A stretch of 27,958 bases of DNA from Streptomyces sp. NRRL WC-3618 (GTDB lineage Bacteria > Actinomycetota > Actinomycetes > Streptomycetales > Streptomycetaceae), in the NCBI RefSeq assembly GCF_001280005.1, contig NZ_LGDW01000003.1, forward strand, positions 1 to 27,958, given 5' to 3'. Made by a program: the position numbers and the translations under genes. The notes below the pieces were generated by a model that saw only the letters and a list, made by a program, of their open reading frames with translations, was not told the DNA's origin and did no database searches. Below are positions 1 through 5,992 of the stretch, piece after piece (position 1 is the stretch's first letter; the number at the start of each line of letters is the position of its first letter).

Positions 1-101
1 TCTGCCCCACCCCAAGATCCACAGACACGGCAGAACACAACCACAGCCACCGGCAGAACTCACAACTGCCCTACCAATAACTGTGATTGCAGTACTAGTG
101 C

Positions 102-149
102 GCCGCTGTACGCCCGCGCCGCTGTACGCCCGCGCGTCTCTACGCCCGC
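102..149. repeat. 16-bp tandem repeat, three units
   Basis: Two perfect copies of GCCGCTGTACGCCCGC lie at 102-117 and 118-133. A diverged third copy at 134-149 keeps the CTACGCCCGC half. The third copy overlaps the 3' end of the TetR gene, and one of its substitutions creates the TAG stop (complement of 140-142). It looks like local slippage at the gene end. I see no role beyond that. Confidence 0.8.
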
Positions 150-796
150 GCCGCGCCAGTGCTGAGCCGGTCTGCTTCTCTTCTGCTCAGCTCGGACACC
201 AGTGCGGTGGCCCGGGAGACGGACACGCCCGCCGTGGTCAGCAGAGTGACCGCGGCGGAGGGACCCGCTTCCTCCGCCGCCAGGAGCCCGTCGTTCACCG
301 CCTCCATCAGCGCGAACAGCATCTGCTCGTGCATGTACGCCAGCGCCGGCGCCGGCAGCGGTGAGCTGAACACGCCCTCCTCCAGGCCCTGCCGGAGCAC
401 CTCGACGCAGGCCTCGCGGACCGGCGTGAACCGGTCACGGATGCCCTGCACGGTGACGCTGCGCTGGGCGAGCCCGACGAGTATGCGGTAGCGGTCCGCG
501 ACCTGCCAGACCGCGAGCGTGGTCCGGGCGACGCTCTCCGGCGGGCCCTCGGCGCCCTCGAGCCCCTCGGTGTACGCGGCGGCAACCGCCTCCACCGCGC
601 CGTCGAGCAGCGTGCTGATCAGCGCCTCCCGGCTGGGGAAGTGCCCGTACACGGTCCGTCGTACGACACCTGCGGCGCGCGCGATCTGGTCCATCGAGGC
701 GTCGGGGTCGCGCAGCAGTTCGGCGAGGGCGATGTCGAGTATGCGGCGCCGGTTCGCGTCGGCGCGGCTGGTGGTGCCCGTGGTCATGGCTGACAT
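140..796 (-). CDS. TetR-family transcriptional repressor
   Basis: A 218-aa protein of normal TetR length. The N-terminal helix-turn-helix is visible: ARRIL-type helix 1 (NRRRILDIALAELL), then MDQIARAAGVVRRTVYGHF as the recognition region at about residues 35-55. The C-terminal half is the variable ligand-binding/dimer domain. The reading frame stays open upstream to 928, but the ATG at 796 is chosen. It has a strong GGGGAGG ribosome site 5-6 nt upstream, and starting further out would put the operators inside the gene. The gene is divergent from an MFS exporter, and the 124-nt gap holds three similar palindromes. It therefore very probably represses the exporter and itself and is released by a small-molecule substrate. 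The inducer cannot be read from the sequence. Confidence 0.93.
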   Translation of the reverse strand: MSAMTTGTTSRADANRRRILDIALAELLRDPDASMDQIARAAGVVRRTVYGHFPSREALISTLLDGAVEAVAAAYTEGLEGAEGPPESVARTTLAVWQVADRYRILVGLAQRSVTVQGIRDRFTPVREACVEVLRQGLEEGVFSSPLPAPALAYMHEQMLFALMEAVNDGLLAAEEAGPSAAVTLLTTAGVSVSRATALVSELSRREADRLSTGAARA

Positions 797-818
797 TGTG
801 CCTCCCCTTCCTTCTGTT

Positions 819-834
819 TGCACAGCGCTGTGCA
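819..834. promoter_or_regulatory. TetR operator palindrome 1
   Basis: TGCACAGCGCTGTGCA is a perfect 16-bp palindrome 22 nt upstream of the tetR start. It is one of three related sites with consensus TGCAC-N2-CG-N-TGTGCA. The position suits autorepression of the regulator. Confidence 0.82.
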
Positions 835-844
835 GCGGAGTACA

Positions 845-862
845 TTGCACATCGTTGTGCAA
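845..862. promoter_or_regulatory. TetR operator palindrome 2
   Basis: TTGCACA-N4-TGTGCAA is an 18-bp inverted repeat with the same half-site as its two neighbours. It starts 26 bp after the first palindrome (27 bp between equivalent core positions) and sits midway between the divergent starts at 796 and 921. Confidence 0.82.
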
Positions 863-863
863 C

Positions 864-879
864 TGCACGTCGCTGTGCA
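864..879. promoter_or_regulatory. TetR operator palindrome 3
   Basis: TGCACGTCGCTGTGCA is an imperfect palindrome with TGCAC/GTGCA arms. It begins 18 bp after the equivalent position of palindrome 2, so the two lie almost edge to edge. It ends 41 nt before the exporter start, where it would block the exporter promoter. Confidence 0.78.
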
Positions 880-920
880 AAATGATCAATGGCAAGCCGC
901 TCAGGAAGGAAGGCGAACCC

Positions 921-2642
921 GTGGCCATGCGACTCGTCAGGACAGAACCCGTCGAGAGGATGGGCGGCCCCTACGCCCGGCGCTGGTGGGCCCTTCTGGT
1001 GCTCTGCATGAGCCTGCTGATCATCGTGATGGCGAACACCGCCCTCACCGTCGCCGCCCCCGACATGACCCATGACCTGGGCCTGTCCAGCGCCGACCTG
1101 CAGTGGGTCATAGACGGCTACACCGTCCCGTACGCCGCGCTGATGCTGCTGCTCGGCGCGATCGGCGACAAGTACAGCCGGCGTGGGGCGCTCGTCCTCG
1201 GTCTGGTCGTCTTCGGCGCCGGGTCGGTCGCGGGCTCACTCGTCGGCTCGGCCACCGGGGTCATCGCCGCGCGCGCCGTCATGGGTGTGGGCGCCGCGCT
1301 GATCATGCCCGCGACGCTCTCCCTCCTCGCCGCGACCTTCCCCCGCGCCGAACGCGCCAAGGCGATCACCCTGTGGACCGCCACCGCCGGACTCGCCATC
1401 GCGGCCGGCCCGCTGGTCGCGGGCGCGCTGCTGGAGGACCACGGCTGGGCCTCGACCTTCCTGATCAACGTGCCGATCGCCGCGCTCGCGATCACCGGCG
1501 CCTTCGTCCTCGTACCGCCGTCCAAGGCGGGCCACCACGACCGGATCGACTACGTCGGCGGGCTGCTGTCCGTGGTGTGGATCGGCGCGCTGGTCTACAT
1601 GATCATCGAGGGTCCGCACTTCGGCTGGGGCGTCAAGGCGATCACGGCGGCCGTTGCGGCAGGCCTCGGCCTGGTCCTCTTCGTCGTGTGGGAGCTGCGC
1701 CACCCGCGCCCGGTCCTCGACGTACGCCGCTTCACACAGCGCCGCTTCGCGGGCTCCAACCTCGCGGTCGCTCTGTTCTTCCTGGCGGTCTTCGGCGCCT
1801 TCTACTACCTCACCCAGCACCTCCAGTTCGTCCTCGGCTACGACGCCCTGGACACCGGCCTGCGCATGCTGCCCCTCGCCGGCGCGGTCTTCGTCGGCTC
1901 CGCCCTCACCGGCTATCTCACCCCGCGCATCGGCATGAGGATCACGGTCACGGCGGGCATGGTCGGCGGTACGGCGGCCCTCGTGCTGCTCTCGCAGGTG
2001 GACGCCGGCTCGTCGTACGGGGATTTCGTCGCCCCTCTCGTCATCCTCGGCCTCGCGATCGGCCTCGCGCTCTCCCCGTGCACGGACGCGATCATGGGGG
2101 CGTTCCCCGAGGCGGAACTGGGCGTCGGCGGCGCGGTGAACGACACCTCGCTGGAGCTGGGCGGCTCGCTCGGCATCGCGATCCTCGGTTCACTGCTGTC
2201 GACGTCGTACGCCGCCCACCTCACCGACGCGACGAACGGCGGCAAGCTGCCGGCGGACGCCCTGAGCAAGGCCCAGGACTCGGTCGGCGCGGGCTACCAG
2301 GTGGCCCAGGCGATCGGTACGCAGGCACGGCAGCTCGCGGCACAGGCGTCGCAGGCGGCGAGCGCGGGGAAGCCGGAACAGGCGGCCGAGTTGAAGACGC
2401 AGGCCGCCCAACTCGCCCAGGGGGCACGCCAGATGGCGGACGCGGTCGGCTCGTCCTTCTCGGACGCGGTGGCCCACACCAGCCTGATCGGAGCGGTGAT
2501 CCTGGGAGTGGGGACGGTACTGGTCGCCGCGCTGCTGCCGGGGAAGGGGCGCGCGGAGTCCGACCCCGAGGTCACCGTGGAACCGGCGGACGCGGCCGAG
2601 AAGCCCGAGCTCGCGCATGCGGGTCGCCCGTCCGGAGTCTGA
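921..2642 (+). CDS. MFS drug exporter, DHA2/EmrB-QacA type (14 TM)
   Basis: A 573-aa membrane protein. The hydrophobic pattern fits 14 segments, beginning with RWWALLVLCMSLLIIVMANTAL after a short cytoplasmic N-terminus. Family signatures include the acidic/aromatic stretch LQWVIDGYTVPYAALML, the loop GAIGDKYSRRGALVLG (motif A, between TM2 and TM3) and a glycine-rich motif C-like segment around ATAGLAIAAGPLVAGALL. Before the last TM there is an Ala/Gln/Lys-rich stretch (about 455-515) with coiled-coil character, common in Streptomyces members of this family. The GTG at 921 is chosen because GGAAGGAAGG ends 7 nt before it; an ATG two codons later is the alternative. It probably exports a toxic small molecule by proton antiport. 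The substrate is unknown. Control by the divergent TetR protein is inferred from the palindromes. Confidence 0.94.
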   Translation: MAMRLVRTEPVERMGGPYARRWWALLVLCMSLLIIVMANTALTVAAPDMTHDLGLSSADLQWVIDGYTVPYAALMLLLGAIGDKYSRRGALVLGLVVFGAGSVAGSLVGSATGVIAARAVMGVGAALIMPATLSLLAATFPRAERAKAITLWTATAGLAIAAGPLVAGALLEDHGWASTFLINVPIAALAITGAFVLVPPSKAGHHDRIDYVGGLLSVVWIGALVYMIIEGPHFGWGVKAITAAVAAGLGLVLFVVWELRHPRPVLDVRRFTQRRFAGSNLAVALFFLAVFGAFYYLTQHLQFVLGYDALDTGLRMLPLAGAVFVGSALTGYLTPRIGMRITVTAGMVGGTAALVLLSQVDAGSSYGDFVAPLVILGLAIGLALSPCTDAIMGAFPEAELGVGGAVNDTSLELGGSLGIAILGSLLSTSYAAHLTDATNGGKLPADALSKAQDSVGAGYQVAQAIGTQARQLAAQASQAASAGKPEQAAELKTQAAQLAQGARQMADAVGSSFSDAVAHTSLIGAVILGVGTVLVAALLPGKGRAESDPEVTVEPADAAEKPELAHAGRPSGV

Positions 2643-2751
2643 CGGCGACGCCGGTCAGGCCCAGGTCGGTTTCCCACCCACTCACCCGTGCGCCGTTTCT
2701 GTTCCGCGCGGGCCCGGTGTCTCAGCCGCGATCCGGGCATGCATGCAAGAT

Positions 2752-2788
2752 GCCCCCGCCTGCGAGCTTCGCTCTCGCAGACGGGGGC
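2752..2788. terminator. Strong hairpin terminator after the MFS gene
   Basis: GCCCCCG-(C)-CTGCGAG pairs with CTCGCAG-(A)-CGGGGGC around a short CTTCGCT loop, with one C/A mismatch. It lies about 110 nt after the exporter stop and about 95 nt from the end of the convergent small-gene operon, so it can serve both. There is no long U-tract, as is common in actinomycetes. Apart from it, 2643-2883 shows nothing I can identify. Confidence 0.8.
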
Positions 2789-2883
2789 GTCGCCCGTATC
2801 GGTCGGGGTGCCGGGACGGGGGTTCAGTGGTGCCGCCCAGGCGCCTCGCGACGTCCCGGAACGGCAGCCATCGGGGTTTGGCG

Positions 2884-3156
2884 CTAGGCGCCCTGTGCGT
2901 CGCTCTCCCGGTAGGGGTTGCCCTCGGCAGGGGTCACACGCCAGAACGTCTCCGCCATCGCCTTGAACTGTCGATGCGTCGGGTTCAAGCCTGTGTGCTT
3001 GAGCGCCCAGACTTCCACGGGCATGCGCTCATTGTCAGTTGGCTGAGCTTCCGCCCCGCACGTGATGCACTCGGCGGAGTAGATGCCTTCCGGTGCCCCC
3101 TCGCCCGTTTCCGGCCCGAGCGTCCACTCAGCGGCCCTGATGATGGAACGCGTCAC
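2884..3156 (-). CDS. Small conserved actinobacterial protein (DUF7848-like)
   Basis: A 90-aa protein beginning MTRSIIRAAEWTLGPETG. A central CxxC (AECITCGAEA) could bind metal. The C-terminus WALKHTGLNPTHRQFKAMAETFWRVTP is the conserved signature I associate with the DUF7848 family of Streptomyces. The GTG start at 3156 is set by a 4-bp GTGA overlap with the stop of the gene before it, which indicates translational coupling; no good ribosome site is seen. It is the last gene of a four-gene minus-strand operon divergent from an XRE regulator. Function is unknown. The family name is from memory of the sequence pattern. Confidence 0.8.
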   Translation of the reverse strand: MTRSIIRAAEWTLGPETGEGAPEGIYSAECITCGAEAQPTDNERMPVEVWALKHTGLNPTHRQFKAMAETFWRVTPAEGNPYRESDAQGA

Positions 3157-3326
3157 TGTGCAACGTCGGTTCGCTGGTCGGCTGCCTTGTTCCGGCAGCG
3201 CGGGCAGGTGCACGGCGGGTATTTCTGGCTCAGCTCCGGAACGCGGGCCGGTTGCACGGTGTGCTTTCTGCGCACGCAAGCACGCGCCCCGATTTCCCGG
3301 TTGAGGCGGTACACGGCAAGTGTCAT
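3153..3326 (-). CDS. Small conserved protein, unknown function
   Basis: A 57-aa protein, MTLAVYRLNREIGARACV... ending in a PPCTCPRCRNKA segment. The cysteines of CTCPRC are arranged as a possible small metal knuckle. The ATG at 3326 follows the previous stop by 2 nt (TGACGATG), and GGGGGGAC in the end of the previous gene serves as its ribosome site. Its stop overlaps the next start (GTGA). I recall similar tiny proteins beside DUF7848 proteins in other Streptomyces. No function can be given. Confidence 0.72.
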   Translation of the reverse strand: MTLAVYRLNREIGARACVRRKHTVQPARVPELSQKYPPCTCPRCRNKAADQRTDVAQ

Positions 3327-3328
3327 CG

Positions 3329-3505
3329 TCACGATGTCCCCCCGCCGATGCGCGCGAGGCGGTACACGCCCCACAATTCCCGCCCGCCTTCACAGCCGTT
3401 CGACGGACTGGCGTTGTGCGCGCACTGGTTGCAGTCGTCCGCGTGCTTGAACCACAGGCGGTAGGTGCGCTGCACGGCGCTTTCGCCGGTTTCCTGGGCG
3501 TTCAT
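3329..3505 (-). CDS. Small conserved protein, unknown function
   Basis: A 58-aa protein, MNAQETGESAVQRTYRLWF followed by HADDCNQCAH and a later Cys (NGCEGGRELWGVYRLAR). The C-N-Q-C pair and surrounding histidines suggest a small zinc- or redox-active fold, but this is only a pattern. The ATG at 3505 overlaps the stop of the upstream gene (ATGA, 3502-3505). The frame continues upstream, but that part is a shadow of the neighbouring gene. It is the second gene of the four-gene operon. Confidence 0.72.
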   Translation of the reverse strand: MNAQETGESAVQRTYRLWFKHADDCNQCAHNASPSNGCEGGRELWGVYRLARIGGGTS

Positions 3506-3840
3506 GAGGCGTTCCCCCAACGGCCAGCCTGTGCGCGCGAGTTGAAGCACTCGGGCGGCGCAACCAGGCGGGCGACGTAGGGCCGGACGAGGGCGCCTGT
3601 GTCCTCCCATTGGGCGCGCGGCCGCATGGGCGGGGCGGGCCGTTCGCTGTGGCACTTGCGAGCCAAGACGAGAACGCCCGATACATCCGGCGTGAGCCTC
3701 GTACGGGGCGCTTGGGGCGCTACAGGGGGCGTTGCGGTGCGGCTGTGCCTGCCGGGGGCGCGTCGCCGGAATGCGGCTCTCACTCGTTCGAGTGTTCGTG
3801 ATAGGTACATGGTGGCTGCCTGCTCTTTCAGGTGGTCCAT
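3502..3840 (-). CDS. Small basic Arg/Pro-rich protein, first gene of the small-gene operon
   Basis: A 112-aa protein: MDHLKEQAATMYLSRTLERVRAAF, a basic patch RRRAPGRHSRTA, a Pro-rich linker and a C-terminal block GALVRPYVARLV. The order (N-terminal helix, PGRH motif, Pro-rich linker, LVRPYV) matches a family I remember from Streptomyces genomes, usually of unknown function. An alternative ATG at 3810 (MYLSRTLERV) has a better-spaced purine stretch (AAAGAGCAGG), whereas GGGGGC touches the 3840 ATG, so the shorter 102-aa form is quite possible. The gene starts the operon that runs divergent from the XRE-TPR regulator. Confidence 0.65.
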   Translation of the reverse strand: MDHLKEQAATMYLSRTLERVRAAFRRRAPGRHSRTATPPVAPQAPRTRLTPDVSGVLVLARKCHSERPAPPMRPRAQWEDTGALVRPYVARLVAPPECFNSRAQAGRWGNAS

Positions 3841-3923
3841 GCCCCCGGGCCGGTCGCACGGTCGCGGGGGTCCTGTGTCTGCCAACGCTCCCGTGCTGCA
3901 CGTAGGCTGCACCACGGCAGAAG

Positions 3924-3941
3924 TGCCGCATTTAGGCGGCA
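3924..3941. promoter_or_regulatory. Inverted repeat between divergent XRE regulator and small-gene operon
   Basis: TGCCGC-ATTTAG-GCGGCA is a perfect 6-6-6 inverted repeat. Two copies of GGCTGCAC flank it (about 3905-3912 and 3946-3953, 41 bp apart). It lies in the 159-nt gap between the starts at 3840 (minus) and 4000 (plus). The gap also holds possible -10 elements (TAGGCT at 3903-3908 on plus). It is the best candidate for the XRE protein's operator. No binding is proven. Confidence 0.55.
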
Positions 3942-3999
3942 TGTTGGCTGCACGCGGTACGGTGACCAGGGAGGACAGCACCCCGGACGGAGTACCGGA

Positions 4000-5214
4000 A
4001 TGGCAGGGAAGCGGCAGCGTCTCGCGCAGCGCCGGAAGGCGAGCGGATACACGCAAGAGCAATTCGCGGATGCCCTGAAAGTCGACCGCACTACGGTGCA
4101 GCGTTGGGAAAAGGGTGAGGTCGCCCCACAGCCACATCAACGGCCGAAAATGGCAAAGCTGCTGGAGTTGACGTCCGGGGAGCTGGACGAGTTGCTGGCA
4201 TCCGATTCTCTACCGACTGCTCCGGTACCTGCTTGGTTTGTCGCCGCTATGCCGTCAACCGATGACGAAATGGCCGCGTGGGAGTTGTCCCGGCGAGTGC
4301 AGGCAAGTGACGTCGGAGCGGAAACCCTAGCGCGCCTAGAGCGCTCTTTTGATGACCTTGCATCGGCGTATCCTGTTACGCCTCCGGCCGAGCTGTTGGA
4401 GCGCGTACGGCGGCACTCCGCGTATGTCGCCAAGCTGCTCGACGCCCGAAAGACGCTTTCGGAATATCGCCGGTTGTTGGTCGTCGGAGGATGGTTTTCC
4501 TTGCTCGGCGCAACACTCCATATCGACCTGAAACAAGAGCATGCGGCAACGGCAAGGCTGCAAGCGGCGATTAGCCTTGCGCGGCAGGCGGAACATCCGG
4601 AAATCGAAGCATGGTGCTACGAAACCGACGCGTGGCGCGTGCTCACGGATGGCGACTATGTCAAGGCCCTGGAACTCTCGCTTGCCGCCCAGGCCGTCGC
4701 CCCTGCGGGAACGTCAGTGCTTATTCAGGCAAACGCCCAGGAGGGGCGCGCACGCGCGAGGCTCGGCCATTCGGCAGACACTTACGCCGCTATCGATCGG
4801 GTACAGAAAGCGGCTGCGAAGTTGGGGGTACCCGACCGTCCTAGAGAGCACCACTATCAGTACGATCCAGCGAAGGCGCTCGCCTACACCGCAACGACAC
4901 TCGCATGGTTGGGCGACGCTGCCGCAGAACCGTTTGCACGTGAGGTAATCGCCCGTCTGAGTCCATCCAATGACGTCACCCAATGGCCGCGCCGCGTGGC
5001 TTCCGCGAACATTGATTTGGCGCTGGTCCTGCTTGCGGATAACCGCCTCGATGAGGCCTGTAATTCTGCTCAGAAAGCCATCTTGAGTGGGCGGGTGGTT
5101 CCGTCTAACCATTGGCGAGCATTGGAAGTGGTCACTGCGGTTGAGGTCAGGCAGCTACCAGAGGCCCCCGACTTGCGCGAGGCGTACGAGGGCTTGAAAG
5201 CTATCGAAGCCTAA
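4000..5214 (+). CDS. XRE-family regulator with TPR-like sensor domain
   Basis: A 404-aa protein. The N-terminal Cro/C1-type helix-turn-helix spans about residues 2-60 (LAQRRKASGYTQEQFADALKV, then DRTTVQRWEKGEVAPQP). The rest is an all-helical array with TPR-like pairs (e.g. ARLQAAISLARQAEHPEIEAWCYETDAW and KALELSLAAQAVAP). This is the architecture of peptide- or protein-sensing XRE regulators of Streptomyces. The ATG at 4000 has GGAG 7 nt upstream; the longer open frame overlaps the promoter gap and is rejected. Codon use is less GC-biased than in flanking genes (TTG, CTT, ATT, GAA common), suggesting recent transfer together with the divergent small genes. It likely controls that operon. Confidence 0.88.
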   Translation: MAGKRQRLAQRRKASGYTQEQFADALKVDRTTVQRWEKGEVAPQPHQRPKMAKLLELTSGELDELLASDSLPTAPVPAWFVAAMPSTDDEMAAWELSRRVQASDVGAETLARLERSFDDLASAYPVTPPAELLERVRRHSAYVAKLLDARKTLSEYRRLLVVGGWFSLLGATLHIDLKQEHAATARLQAAISLARQAEHPEIEAWCYETDAWRVLTDGDYVKALELSLAAQAVAPAGTSVLIQANAQEGRARARLGHSADTYAAIDRVQKAAAKLGVPDRPREHHYQYDPAKALAYTATTLAWLGDAAAEPFAREVIARLSPSNDVTQWPRRVASANIDLALVLLADNRLDEACNSAQKAILSGRVVPSNHWRALEVVTAVEVRQLPEAPDLREAYEGLKAIEA

Positions 5215-5390
5215 ATGTGCAAAAGGCTCCTTCTGCTTCTCGCATCTGCGGGACGATAGAGGGGACCTTTCGGTCAGAACAGAAAGGCCTGTGCTGGGCA
5301 GGGTATTTTCTTCTTCTCTGACCGATTACCAGACAGCCCGCTTCATGAAGGCGCGAGGCTAAGAGGTTGTCTCACGTGGTGTTGCCCCAG

Positions 5391-5490
5391 CTATTCGATC
5401 GTGCTCGTGAGAAACGTGCGGAGCTCGGTGGCGAGGTTTCGCATTTCCTCGGCGGCCGCGTGCGCGGTGGTGGTCTCGAAGTGCCACCGC
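5391..5490 (-). pseudogene. C-terminal remnant of an unidentified minus-strand gene
   Basis: Minus-strand codons with good Streptomyces third-position bias encode RWHFETTTAHAAAEEMRN and on to LATELRTFLTSTIE, then TAG at 5391. The segment reads like a helical protein C-terminus of about 33 residues. Exactly where it ends (5487-5490), recognisable transposase sequence begins on the opposite strand. I infer that a mobile element removed the rest of the gene. The parent gene is not identified. Nothing convincing was seen between 5215 and 5390 except a weak CCTTTC/GAAAGG hairpin. Confidence 0.4.
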
Positions 5491-5666
5491 GCATCGCCGG
5501 CTCCCCGGCCAGTGCACCGAAACCGTCTCGTCCCGGGCATGGTCGGCCGCCGGGTTCGAAGAACCGCCGCCCGGCCACCCAGCATGACGTGGGCCGCGTC
5601 CTCGCCAACGGCGAGGAATGCAGCCGGCCCGCGCATCGCAAGAATGGCACCAAGCCCAGGCGAACC
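5487..5666 (+). pseudogene. Transposase 3' remnant
   Basis: The plus frame reads PRIAGSPASAPKPSRPGHG, then RPPGSKNRRPATQHDVG, then a Lys/Arg-rich tail ending GTKPRRT. The APKPSRPG-GRPPGSKNRRPA-HDVG block is the typical C-terminal tail of a common Streptomyces DDE transposase family (from memory, the NF041680-type group). No catalytic region precedes it: the sequence to the left belongs to another gene on the other strand. The frame runs on without a stop to 5801, so even the natural end is eroded. This is a deletion scar, not a functional element. Confidence 0.62.
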
Positions 5667-5992
5667 GTCACGGAGCTACCAGATCACACACCTAACCTCA
5701 CGCTTTCGCGAGCGGGCCTCTTCCAGACCTGGACGATCTCATCGCGGAAGTCGACCGGAGATGCGACACCGCACACCGCCCTGGCGGACAAAACAGCCTG
5801 ACTGGCTCGCCCTGCTCACGGTCGCCGCCCAACTCGCAGGCCAACCGCAGGCGCTGGCAGACGACTACGTCGAGCACTGCCGGATGGACGGCAACTCATG
5901 GACAGGCATCGGCACCGAGCACACACACGCTTGGGACGCCTTGCGGAAGCGGCGCCGTAGCGGTTGCGGCCAGGAATGAACGACCCGGCGGG
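5667..5992. other. Degenerate region with broken coding fragments
   Basis: No intact gene is supported. A plus frame from about 5794 to 5979 looks protein-like (QPDWLALLTVAAQLAGQPQ, then a segment with GNSWTGIGTEHTHAWDALRKR) but has no plausible start. Another frame at about 5721-5800 reads LPDLDDLIAEVDRRCDTAHRP. The change of frame suggests a decayed gene of 250-300 nt, possibly part of the same mobile-element scar. Parent family not recognised. Confidence 0.35.

Noticed and set aside
102..149. CRISPR-like array from the 16-bp tandem repeats
   Set aside because: The units are directly adjacent with no spacers and only three copies, so this is a simple tandem repeat.
1103..2887. Plus-strand open frame of 594 codons inside the MFS gene
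   Set aside because: Arg/Gly/Pro-rich +1 shadow of the transporter, which has the real membrane segments.
2617..3450. Plus-strand open frame of 277 codons across the terminator and small-gene operon
   Set aside because: It has no ribosome site, runs through a strong hairpin, and the minus-strand small genes with coupled starts explain the region better.
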